Positions 7,625-16,045 of a stretch of 19,633 nucleotides of DNA are shown in pieces. The notes under the pieces were generated by a model that was not told the DNA's origin, did no database searches, and was given only the letters and a program-made list of their open reading frames with translations. The translations under genes and the position numbers were made by a program. The stretch is taken from contig JAUJMI010000007.1 of NCBI GenBank assembly GCA_030446945.1, forward strand, positions 5,756 to 25,388, in the 5' to 3' direction. Origin of the DNA: Longimicrobium sp. Lineage in GTDB: Bacteria > Gemmatimonadota > Gemmatimonadetes > Longimicrobiales > Longimicrobiaceae. The first letter of the stretch is position 1, and each line of letters opens with the position of its first letter.

Positions 7625-8297
7625 GGCCCAGCCGCTCCGGAAGCTCGTGGATGCCGCGGATGCGGTCGCCGTGCTCCTCGGCGAAGCGGCCCAGCGGGTC
7701 GATCAGAAAGGTGTGCATCCCCACGTTGCGCGCGCCCACCACGTCGATTTCGTAGATGTCGCCGACGTACGCCGCCTCGTGCGCCTCCACCCCCATCCGC
7801 TCCAGCCCCATGTGGAAGATGCGCGGGTCCGGCTTCTCCACGCCCACCAGCCCCGAGTCGATCACAAACTCGAAGTGCGGGCGCAGCCCGAGCGACTCCA
7901 GCAGCGCCTCCACGCGGCCGTCCGCGTTGGAGATCACGCCCAGGCGGTAGCCCATGCGCCGCAGCTCCTCCAGCGTCTCGATGGTGTTCTCGCGCACGCG
8001 GCTCCACAGGTTGCGCTCGGCGTGGCGCGCGAAGATCCGCTCGGCGAAAGGGGGGAAGTGCGCGTCCTCCACGCCCAGCGTGCGAAAGATCTCGGCGAAG
8101 TAGACCTCGCCGCGCTTCCGGTCGTCGCACGCGGTGCCGGAGCGCACCATCTCGTCCAGGACGAGCTTGGCCTCGTACTCGGCGCTGAGGATGTCGTACT
8201 CGCTCGCGGTGATCCCCGCCTCGGCCAGGAGCTGGACGAGGAAGGGGTGGTCCAGCCAGACCAGCGTATTGCCGGCGTCGAAGAGGATCGCTTTCAT
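7614..8297 (-). CDS. HAD-superfamily hydrolase (subfamily IA), DxGxT variant
   Basis: This 227-residue protein shows the HAD motifs in order. Motif I is FDAGNTL with nucleophile D7, motif II is GVISNADGR, motif III is the Lys of VEKPDPRIF, and motif IV is AAYVGDIYEIDVVGA. A helical cap lies between motifs I and II. In motif I the second Asp of the usual DxDxT is Gly, as in HDHD3-like and dehalogenase-type members, so ordinary phosphatase chemistry is uncertain. The gene overlaps the methyltransferase by 11 nt and begins at ATG 8297. The substrate is unknown. Confidence 0.88.
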   Translation of the reverse strand: MKAILFDAGNTLVWLDHPFLVQLLAEAGITASEYDILSAEYEAKLVLDEMVRSGTACDDRKRGEVYFAEIFRTLGVEDAHFPPFAERIFARHAERNLWSRVRENTIETLEELRRMGYRLGVISNADGRVEALLESLGLRPHFEFVIDSGLVGVEKPDPRIFHMGLERMGVEAHEAAYVGDIYEIDVVGARNVGMHTFLIDPLGRFAEEHGDRIRGIHELPERLGRAG

Positions 8298-8630
8298 CGG
8301 GACTCGAGAGGGGGCGTGGCTCTGTTGCGATGGCTGTGCCGGTCAGCAGGCTTCTGTCCGGTGGAGGCGGCAGTGAGAAACTCGGCCGGGAGGTCGCGGT
8401 CCAGCCGCTCGTCGTGCGGAGCACCGCGCCCATCCGCCGTAGCCCAGCGCCTCACCGATTGTCGGTCAGCGGGAAGGCGGCCCTGAGCACGGAGAACCCC
8501 TTCTGCTTTTCTCTCTGTTTACCTCCGTGTCTCGCTGCGAGACCCGCCGATCTTTCCCTTACAAAGTGAAAACGTCCCCTCCGGCGACGTACACCGCAGG
8601 GGAGGCTTTCGCTTCGCCGCCAACCGCGCG
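8298..8630. other. 333-bp gap between mutase and HAD genes
   Basis: No convincing gene lies here. On the mutase side there is a weak terminator-like hairpin (8575-8603). Positions 8510-8548 read like a degenerate copy of an intergenic repeat, CTCCGTGTCTC...GAGACCCGCC, whose ending is shared with the element near 11677. A promoter for the HAD/methyltransferase pair would be expected near 8298-8400, but I see no clear boxes. Confidence 0.5.
8575..8603 (-). terminator. Weak terminator-like hairpin after mutase gene
   Basis: TCCCCT at 8575-8580 pairs with AGGGGA at 8598-8603, with two further G-C pairs possible inside the 17-nt loop. On the minus strand CGTTTTC follows the stem. It begins 28 nt after the mutase stop. 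The stem is short, so this is tentative. Confidence 0.35.
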
Positions 8631-10367
<1,737 letters not shown>

Positions 10368-10380
10368 GATAGTTCTCCCC

Positions 10381-11448
10381 CTACCGGGTTGGCACCCCAA
10401 GTTCACCCACGATCCGCTCCGCCACGGTGTACGGCGAGTCGGCTCCCGCTTCCAGGGCGGCGAGGGAGGCCTGGAGGATCTCGTCGCCCTGCCCCCGCTC
10501 CCACACCAGACGCTGCAACCGCCGCTCCACCACCGCGCGCACCCGCTCGGCCAGGCGGCGCTGGCGCCGGCGGGACAGCTCGCCGGACTCGTTCAGGTAC
10601 ACCTGATGGCGGTCGAGCGTTCGCTGCAGCTCGTCCAGCCCCTCGCCGCTCTGCGCCACGGTGCGGATGACGGGGATCGCCCACCCGCCTTCCTCATGCG
10701 CGTGGGCGCGCAGCCCCTCGCGCGCGTGCTTCTGCACCGTCTTCAGCGAGACGCCGTGGTGCCCCGCCGAGGCCGGCATGTCGCCCAGCCTCATGTGGAG
10801 CATCACCTCGATCTCCTGCGCCAGCTTGTCCGCCCCCGGCCGGTCCGCCTTGTTGATGACGAAGACGTCCGCGATCTCCATCAGCCCCGCCTTCATGGCC
10901 TGGATGGAGTCGCCGCTCTCCGGCACCAGCACGACGACGCTGGTGTCCGCCGTCCCCGCGATGTCCAGCTCCGTCTGTCCCACGCCCACCGTCTCCAGGA
11001 TGACGCGGGCGAAGCCGAAGGCGTCCAGCAGGTCGGCGACCTCCTTGCTGGTGGTCGCCAGGCCGCCGAGGGCGCCGCGGGTGGCCATCGAACGGATGAA
11101 CACCCCCGGATCGGTGGAGATGTTGTTCATCCGGATGCGGTCGCCCAGGAGCGCGCCCCCGGTGAAGGGCGAAGACGGGTCCACGGCCACGATCCCCACC
11201 CGCTCTTCGCGCTCGCGGTACATCATGGCGAGCTTGGAGGTGAGGGTCGACTTGCCGGCGCCCGGAGGCCCCGTGATCCCTATGCGCTGCGCGCGCCCCA
11301 GGTCCGCGTGCAGCTCGTGCAGGAGCCGCTCGAAGCCGGGGCGCGTGTCCTCCACCAGCGAGATAGCCCGGGCCAGGGCGACGCGCTGCCCCGCCCGGAA
11401 GCGCTCCAGAAGCTCCTGGTGCGGCGAAGCCTTGATCGTTTCGGTCAT
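10381..11448 (-). CDS. meaB: MeaB-type G-protein chaperone of B12-dependent acyl-CoA mutase
   Basis: This 355-residue P-loop GTPase is of the MeaB/ArgK family, which loads and protects adenosylcobalamin in acyl-CoA mutases. Walker A is GITGPPGAGKST (residues 57-68). VGIVAVDPSSPFTGGALLGD and RIRMNNI are the family signature. Walker B/switch II is ETVGVGQTELD and the guanine-specificity motif is NKAD. The C-terminus has the helical dimerisation arm (RRRQRRLAERVRAVVERRLQ). I chose ATG at 11448 because MTETIKASPHQELLERF matches the family N-terminus, while the upstream extension runs through intergenic repeat DNA. It is the first gene of a two-gene unit with the mutase large subunit. Confidence 0.93.
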   Translation of the reverse strand: MTETIKASPHQELLERFRAGQRVALARAISLVEDTRPGFERLLHELHADLGRAQRIGITGPPGAGKSTLTSKLAMMYREREERVGIVAVDPSSPFTGGALLGDRIRMNNISTDPGVFIRSMATRGALGGLATTSKEVADLLDAFGFARVILETVGVGQTELDIAGTADTSVVVLVPESGDSIQAMKAGLMEIADVFVINKADRPGADKLAQEIEVMLHMRLGDMPASAGHHGVSLKTVQKHAREGLRAHAHEEGGWAIPVIRTVAQSGEGLDELQRTLDRHQVYLNESGELSRRRQRRLAERVRAVVERRLQRLVWERGQGDEILQASLAALEAGADSPYTVAERIVGELGVPTR

Positions 11449-11541
11449 GGGCGAAAGGTGCCGCGCGCGCGGGTGGGAGTCAAGCCGGCCTCGGCGGGCT
11501 CCCGCACCTTCCCCGCCGCGCGTGGGACAGCGAACAGGCGA

Positions 11542-11671
11542 TCTCACGCGGAGACGCCGAGAAAGCAACAGCAACGGCGTCACACAGCGGGCACAGAGGG
11601 AACCGCGAGCCACAGAGAAACACTTCCTGAACGGAGCGACCCCACGGAACCTGCCGCGGCTCCGCGTGAGA
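11542..11671. repeat. Intergenic element bounded by 12-bp perfect inverted repeats
   Basis: TCTCACGCGGAG (11542-11553) and CTCCGCGTGAGA (11660-11671) are exact reverse complements. Similarity continues outward (GGCGA versus GGCGGG) and inward (A-CGC versus CCGC). The roughly 130-bp element fills most of the 231-bp gap between the MeaB start and the DUF4153 stop and has no coding potential of its own. It contains CACAGAGG and CCACAGAGAAAC-like stretches. The outer end GAGACCCGCC recurs at 8539-8548. It may be a small dispersed non-coding repeat or a MITE relic. Confidence 0.5.
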
Positions 11672-11679
11672 CCCGCCGT

Positions 11680-13514
11680 TCAGTCGCGCGCGATCACCAC
11701 CGCATCCAAACCCTCCACCTTCACGGTCTTCCCGTTGCGGGGGTCCGAGCCCGAATTCCCGTAGCGCATCGACGTGACCACCAGCTCCCCGCGCCGGCGT
11801 CCCTGCGCGTCCAGCAGCGGTGCGCGCGCGCTCGCGGGGGTGAGCACCGCCCCCTGCGAGGGCCCGTCGCACGCGGCTGTTCCCTGCGCGACCACGATGC
11901 GCGCCAGCGGAGCGAGGTCGGCGCGCGCACTCCACGGAGCCGCGCCCCCGCGGGTGACGACGACCGTCGTCCCTTCCACCTTCATGTCGGCGGCGTGCGG
12001 GGCGGCATTGCCGCCGCGCCTCCAGCGATCGGTGGAGACGAGGTACACCGTTCCGCCGGGGGCCGCGATCGGCGTGCCGCCCGGCAGGGAGCCGAAGTAC
12101 ATCCCCCTGGTGTCGCGCCTGCACCCGCCGCGGATGGCGAGCGCCGTCACCGCCTGCCATCCGTTCTCGTAACGGGCGACGCTCGTGCCCAGCGCCCGGC
12201 CGGCCGCCGCCGCGCCGTGCGAATCGTACAGGTACGTGAGCGCGCCACTGACGTTCGCGTACTGGTCGCCCGGGAGCATGGCGGGCGTGCGGGAGTGCTT
12301 GCCCGGCGGAAGGAGCGGACGAACCAGGCGGCCCCCGCGCATCATCCCCGCCTGCGTGAGCGCGGAGCGCAGGCGCGCGGTCTGGTCGCGGCGCGACACC
12401 GCCTGCGCGCTCCACGGGCCCACCGAGCCCAGCAGGAGGGGCGGTGGCGAGCACCGCCGGGACCGGCGCCAGCATCGGAGCTTGGCGCCGCGCCAGGCGC
12501 ACCGTTCCCCACACGGCCAGCACCGCCAGCGCAACGAGCACCAGGAGGCGCAGGTAGCGGAACTCCGTCCACCCGTACTGGTCCTGGCGCACCCCCACGG
12601 CCCAGATGGGGAGCGGGAGGAGCAAAAGGAGGAGCGCTGGGAAGAGGCGGACCAGGCGCGCCACCCCGCGCGACTCGGGGTCGTCCTGAAGCGGCTCCAA
12701 AAAGATGCCGCCCAGCAGCCCCGCCAGCCCCGCGAAGAGGACGATGGGCGACAGGATGTTCTTGGGAAGGTCGCCCGTGGCCGCCACCTTGGCCGTGTAG
12801 GCGAAGAGGATCGCCAGGTACACCAGCAGCACCACCGCGTACAGGTAGCGCCCGGCGCGGCGCACGGGGGTCAATGGCGAGCGGGCGTCGCCCTCCGCGG
12901 CCAGCACGGGCACCCCGCCGGCCACCACCCAGGGGACGAGCGCAAAGAAGACGGCGCCGGCCAGGTCCTGGTACAGGTGCTCCGGCGTACGCAGCTCGAA
13001 GAGCGAAGTGACCGCCGCCACCGCCCCCGCCAGTGCCGCGAAGAGCCCCGCCCCGTACAGCCCGACCGCCAGGAAGCGCCCCAGCAGCAGGGCGTTGAAG
13101 CGCCAGAAGCGCCGCCGCCGGCCCACTTCCTCGCCGGGGAAGGCGGCCAGAGTCAGCGCCAGCCACGCCGCGCCCGCCAGCGACGCGGCCCTCCACCCCT
13201 CCGACTCCAGCTCAGGGCTGAAGATCCACACCGCATACCCCCCCCGCACACGCGAGGGCGAGCGCGGTGGCGCCCCAGCGCGCCCCAGCGGAGAGCACGC
13301 TGCGCGCGCGCAGCACGCTCGCGCCGAACACCAGCGGCAGCGGCAGCACGGCGGCGGCGAAGACGCGCACCCAACACTCCGCGTCGCGCTCGCGGATCGC
13401 GATCGAAGAGGTGACGGCGAGCGCCACGCTCATCACCACTTCCACGGGTGCGTGGGCGAAAGCGTCGCGCGCATCGCGGAAGTACGCGCGCAGGGCGGTG
13501 CCGGGTAGCTTCAT
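11680..13514 (-). pseudogene. DUF4153 domain-containing integral membrane protein, two frameshifts
   Basis: Three consecutive frames together give a DUF4153 protein of about 610 residues. It begins at ATG 13514 (MKLPGTALRAYFRDARDAF), passes through many hydrophobic helices (for example LFAALAGAVAAVTSLFEL and RLFPALLLLLLPLPIWAVGV), and ends in a soluble tail finishing VEGLDAVVIARD. The first frame change lies in a G8 run (13238-13245), where seven G would keep the frame and give GGYAVWIFSPELES. The second lies in a CCCC run near 12440, where CCC would give VLATALLLGSVGPWSAQAVS, a typical DUF4153 segment. Both need loss of one base and the total length then divides by three. The function of DUF4153 is unknown; members are predicted polytopic membrane proteins. 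The gene diverges from the pilus locus. Frameshifts may be real or sequence errors. Confidence 0.75.
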
Positions 13515-13812
13515 GACGGGCTCGCGCGGAGCGGCGGCGAGGCGCCCGGGGAAGGCGGCGTGGGGGAGCGCGGAGCGCGTGGCTGCGGACTCGCGCACTC
13601 ATCCTGCCACTCGCGTGGCGCGTACGCAACACCGGCGCGGCATGCGCGCCACACCCGCCGCACCGCACCCTCCGAGCCCGGCAGGGTCGGTTTCGTAGGG
13701 CTCTTGCGCATTCATTTGTTTGCACGAAACAGAGTTTTACAGCTCGGGGGGTAAAACGCGCGTTTCGGGCGGCTGAATCGTAGCAGTGGCGCGGGAAAAA
13801 TCGGCTTTCGGG

Positions 13813-13852
13813 TGCAACGATCCTTTCCATCTGCAACGAAACTTTGCAACAA
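13813..13852 (+). promoter_or_regulatory. Three direct TGCAAC(G/A)A repeats upstream of flp
   Basis: TGCAACGA occurs at 13813-13820 and 13832-13839, and TGCAACAA at 13845-13852. The start-to-start spacings are 19 and 13 bases. A related TGCACGAA lies at 13721-13728. They precede the candidate sigma-54 element and could be activator or repressor sites. Factor unknown. Confidence 0.4.
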
Positions 13853-13858
13853 AAATGC

Positions 13859-13872
13859 GGCACATCGCTTGC
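13859..13872 (+). promoter_or_regulatory. Candidate sigma-54 promoter for the pilus operon
   Basis: GGCACATCGCTTGC has the invariant GG (13859-13860) and GC (13871-13872) separated by exactly 10 bases. The -24 side reads GGCAC and the -12 side TTGC, matching the consensus TGGCACG-N4-TTGCW at most positions. Transcription would begin near 13884, giving a leader of about 63 nt before the pilin ATG. Pilin genes of type IV pili are often RpoN-dependent, which makes this plausible. No enhancer-binding regulator is encoded nearby. Confidence 0.4.
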
Positions 13873-13946
13873 CCTTTCCGGCCGCCGTCCGCGAGGACCG
13901 AGGACGAACCCCCACACCCATGGGCCCGCTGGGCCAGGAGGACGAG

Positions 13947-14120
13947 ATGAAGGCACTCTGGAATCAGTTCCGCAGCGACGAGTCCGGGCAGAGCCTGGTG
14001 GAGTACGGGCTGGTGATCGCGCTGGTGGCGCTGGCCGTGATCGGCGCGCTGGTGATCTTCAAGGACAAGATCGCCGCCGTCTTCACGCGCATGGGCGACA
14101 AGCTGGACACGGTCGGCTGA
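13947..14120 (+). CDS. flp: Flp family type IVb pilin
   Basis: This 57-residue prepilin of the Flp/Tad pathway is the structural subunit of the pilus. Residues MKALWNQFRSDESG form the leader. Cleavage by the prepilin peptidase is expected after Gly, giving mature QSLVEYGLVIALVALAVIGA, with the conserved Glu at mature position 5 followed by Tyr as in Flp pilins. The hydrophobic helix is followed by a short charged tail ending DKLDTVG. ATG at 13947 has AGGAGG six bases upstream. An in-frame ATG at 13920 would add nine residues that include the coding of that ribosome site, so it is rejected. It is the first gene of the tad operon. A GC-rich hairpin follows the stop. Confidence 0.95.
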   Translation: MKALWNQFRSDESGQSLVEYGLVIALVALAVIGALVIFKDKIAAVFTRMGDKLDTVG

Positions 14121-14137
14121 GCGGCAGCGGTTGAAGT

Positions 14138-14162
14138 CGGCCGGGGCGCGGGTTCCCGGCCG
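14138..14162 (+). terminator. GC-rich hairpin after the pilin gene, possible attenuator
   Basis: CGGCCGGG (14138-14145) pairs with CCCGGCCG (14155-14162) around a 9-nt loop, 17 nt after the pilin stop. No T-run follows. It sits in the only long gap (136 nt) inside the pilus operon, so it may stabilise pilin mRNA or cut readthrough, giving pilin in excess of the assembly proteins. Confidence 0.45.
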
Positions 14163-14256
14163 GTGGGCGCTACGGGAGCGATGGTACGGGAGACGATCTC
14201 CGGCTTCACTCTGTGATGCTGGCACGTACCGCCCTGCGCTCCGAAACGGAGGACTC

Positions 14257-14766
14257 ATGCTTTCCCTGATCAACACCACGGTCTTCGTCGCCCTGCTGGT
14301 GCTGGCCGCTGGCACGGATCTGCGCACGGGCCGCATCCCCAACAAGCTCACGGGTGCCGGCCTCGCGGCCGCCCTCGTCCTCCTCGCACCGAGCGGCCCC
14401 GCGGCGCTCCTGGGCGGGGTGGCCGGCGCGGCGCTGGCGTTCGCCCTCACCTTTCCGCTCTTCGCCGTCCGCGCGATGGGCGGGGGCGACGTGAAGCTGC
14501 TCACCGTGGCGGGCGCGTTCCTGGGGACGGGGCGCGTGGTGCCTGCGCTCCTGGTCACGGCCGTCGCCGGCGGCGTGCTGGCGCTGGCCGAAGCGGGGCG
14601 CCGCGGGGTCATCCTCCCCGTTCTCTTCCGCTCGCGCCAACTGGTGGGGCACTGGGCCTCGGGCGGGCGCTCCGGGGAGCGGCTGACGCTGGCCTCTCCG
14701 GGCGCCGTCACCATCCCGTACGGGGTGGCGATCGCGGCGGGGGCCCTGGCCGCGTGGTTCCTGTGA
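14257..14766 (+). CDS. cpaA: CpaA/TadV-type A24 prepilin peptidase
   Basis: This 169-residue polytopic inner-membrane aspartic protease cleaves Flp and TadE-type prepilins. Both catalytic aspartates are visible: D21 in AAGTDLRTGRIPNKLT and D78 in the GxGD motif of AMGGGDVKLLTVAGAF. Hydrophobic stretches fill nearly the rest, and the C-terminus ends in SPGAVTIPYGVAIAAGALAA, a typical end of this family. It lacks the N-terminal methylase domain of PilD, as TadV/CpaA members do. ATG at 14257 follows GGAGG with five bases between; the longer reading from 14131 starts in the leader hairpin and is rejected. The stop overlaps the TadE start by 4 nt. Confidence 0.93.
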   Translation: MLSLINTTVFVALLVLAAGTDLRTGRIPNKLTGAGLAAALVLLAPSGPAALLGGVAGAALAFALTFPLFAVRAMGGGDVKLLTVAGAFLGTGRVVPALLVTAVAGGVLALAEAGRRGVILPVLFRSRQLVGHWASGGRSGERLTLASPGAVTIPYGVAIAAGALAAWFL

Positions 14767-15179
14767 GCCGCGCCGGGCTCTTCCGCCGGAGCGACGAGGG
14801 ACAGGCGGTGGTGGAGTTCGCGCTGGTCGTGCCGGTGCTGCTCCTTCTGGTGGTGGGGGTCTTCGAGTTCGGCCGGGCGTGGAACGCACACCAGGCGGTG
14901 ACCGACGCCGCCCGCGAGGGGGCGCGGACCGCCGTGGTCGCAGACCTCACCATCACCGAAGACTCGGTGAGGACGGTGGTGCGCAACGCGCTCTCCGCGG
15001 TGTCGCTGGACCCGGACCTGGCGGTGATCGAGCTGACGGGGGTGAGCGACCCCACCGGCGAGCCGGCGCGGGTGGCGGTGAGATACCCGTACCAGCTCAG
15101 CTTCCTGAAGTCGCTGGGAGGGACCGGGGGCGGAGGTGCCGTCACCCTGGGAACGGCGTTCGTGATGCGCAACGAGTGA
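14763..15179 (+). CDS. tadE: TadE-like pseudopilin
   Basis: This 138-residue protein has the TadE domain: EGQAVVEFALVVPVLLLLVV followed by GVFEFGRAWNAHQAVTDAAR and EGAR. The G-QAVVEF site, with Glu five residues after the break, is a prepilin-type cleavage site, so it is a minor pseudopilin processed by the peptidase encoded just upstream. The periplasmic part (residues 50-138) is less conserved. I take GTG at 14763, which shares GTGA with the preceding stop; a GTG at 14754 would add three residues. The cpaB gene begins 10 nt after the stop. Confidence 0.92.
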   Translation: MSRAGLFRRSDEGQAVVEFALVVPVLLLLVVGVFEFGRAWNAHQAVTDAAREGARTAVVADLTITEDSVRTVVRNALSAVSLDPDLAVIELTGVSDPTGEPARVAVRYPYQLSFLKSLGGTGGGGAVTLGTAFVMRNE

Positions 15180-15189
15180 GGCGGGAGCG

Positions 15190-16032
15190 ATGAAAAGGCT
15201 GTGGGTGGTACTCGGAATGGCGCTGGCGTCCGGAGGCGGAGCGGCGTACCTGGCGGCGGGATACCTGGAGCCGGCCCCCGCTTCGGCGGCCGGCCCGGAG
15301 CCCCGGGGCGACCGCGTGGCCGTGGCCGCGCGCGACCTCCCCGCCGGCTCGGTGCTCTCCCCCGCCGACGTGCGGCTGGTGGCGTGGCCGGCCGACGCGC
15401 TCCCCGCCGGCTACGCGCGGTCCGTGGCCGAGGTGGTGGGGCGCGGCGTCGTGGCCCCGCTGCGCACCAACGAGCCGCTCATGGCCGGGAAGCTGGCCCG
15501 CAGGGAAGCGGGGGGCGGCCTCCCCATCCTGATCCCCGAGGGGATGCGCGCGGTGAGCGTGCGGGTGGACGAGGTGATCGGCGTGGCCGGCTTCGTGACC
15601 CCCGGCACACGCGTCGACGTCCTGGCCACCCTCCCCGCCGGGCAGGACCGCACGGCGGGGACGCGGCTGGTCCTGCAGAACGTGCAGGTGCTGGCGGCGG
15701 GGCAGTCGATCGCGCGCGACAACGACGGGAAGCCGCAGACCGCGGCGGTCATCACCCTCCTGGTGCTCCCCGACCAGGCCGAGATCCTGGCGCTCTCCTC
15801 CGCGGAGGGGCGCATCCAGCTGGCGCTCCGCAACACGCTGGACGGCAGCCAGGTGAGCACCGGCGGCATCCGGACGACCGGCCTGCTGGGGCCCACCGCG
15901 CCGGCGCCCGCCCCGCCGGCCGTGCGTACCGGGCGGCCCGCCCGCGCGCCCTCAACCGCGCCGGATCGTGCGCGGGCGGGGCGGAGCGTCGAGATCTTCC
16001 GGGGGAGCGACCGCTCCGTCACCACCTTCTAG
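15190..16032 (+). CDS. cpaB: Flp pilus assembly protein CpaB/RcpC
   Basis: This 280-residue periplasmic protein helps the secretin assemble in Tad systems. An N-terminal membrane anchor (LWVVLGMALASGGGAAYLAA) is followed by a SAF domain at about residues 42-105 (VAVAARDLPAGSVLSPADVR, then EVVGRGVVAPLRTNEPLMAG). The RcpC domain follows at about 112-225 (IPEGMRAVSVRVDEVIGVAG, GTRVDVLATL, VLQNVQVLAAGQ, TLLVLPDQAEILALS). The C-terminal 50 residues are Pro/Ala/Arg-rich and probably disordered. It starts at ATG 15190 behind GGGAG and stops 13 nt before the secretin start. Confidence 0.93.
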   Translation: MKRLWVVLGMALASGGGAAYLAAGYLEPAPASAAGPEPRGDRVAVAARDLPAGSVLSPADVRLVAWPADALPAGYARSVAEVVGRGVVAPLRTNEPLMAGKLARREAGGGLPILIPEGMRAVSVRVDEVIGVAGFVTPGTRVDVLATLPAGQDRTAGTRLVLQNVQVLAAGQSIARDNDGKPQTAAVITLLVLPDQAEILALSSAEGRIQLALRNTLDGSQVSTGGIRTTGLLGPTAPAPAPPAVRTGRPARAPSTAPDRARAGRSVEIFRGSDRSVTTF

Positions 16033-16045
16033 CAGGCGAGGGACC

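Larger units (their letters stand above)
13515..13946. promoter_or_regulatory. Divergent intergenic region between DUF4153 and the Flp pilin gene
   Basis: There is no gene that I can support in these 432 bp. The part next to DUF4153 (to about 13680) is GC-rich and without features. From about 13690 to 13860 the sequence is much richer in A+T than anything else in the window. It holds a 12-bp palindrome AAACGCGCGTTT (13754-13765), a TTTGCACGAAAC block near 13719-13730, three TGCAAC(G/A)A repeats and a sigma-54-like element. This is most likely the control region of the pilus operon. Confidence 0.6.

Noticed and set aside
13813..13852. TGCAAC(G/A)A repeats as a CRISPR array
   Set aside because: The units are only 8 bp, spacing is uneven (19 and 13), and there are no spacers of CRISPR size.
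13812..13946. Longer N-terminus for the Flp pilin (start at 13812 or 13920)
   Set aside because: Flp leaders are short, AGGAGG precedes the ATG at 13947, and the longer reading would run through the presumed promoter leader.
13884..13946. A c-di-GMP riboswitch in the pilin leader
   Set aside because: The leader is short and I see none of the conserved GEMM sequence blocks; only a small GGCCC/GGGCC hairpin next to the ribosome site.
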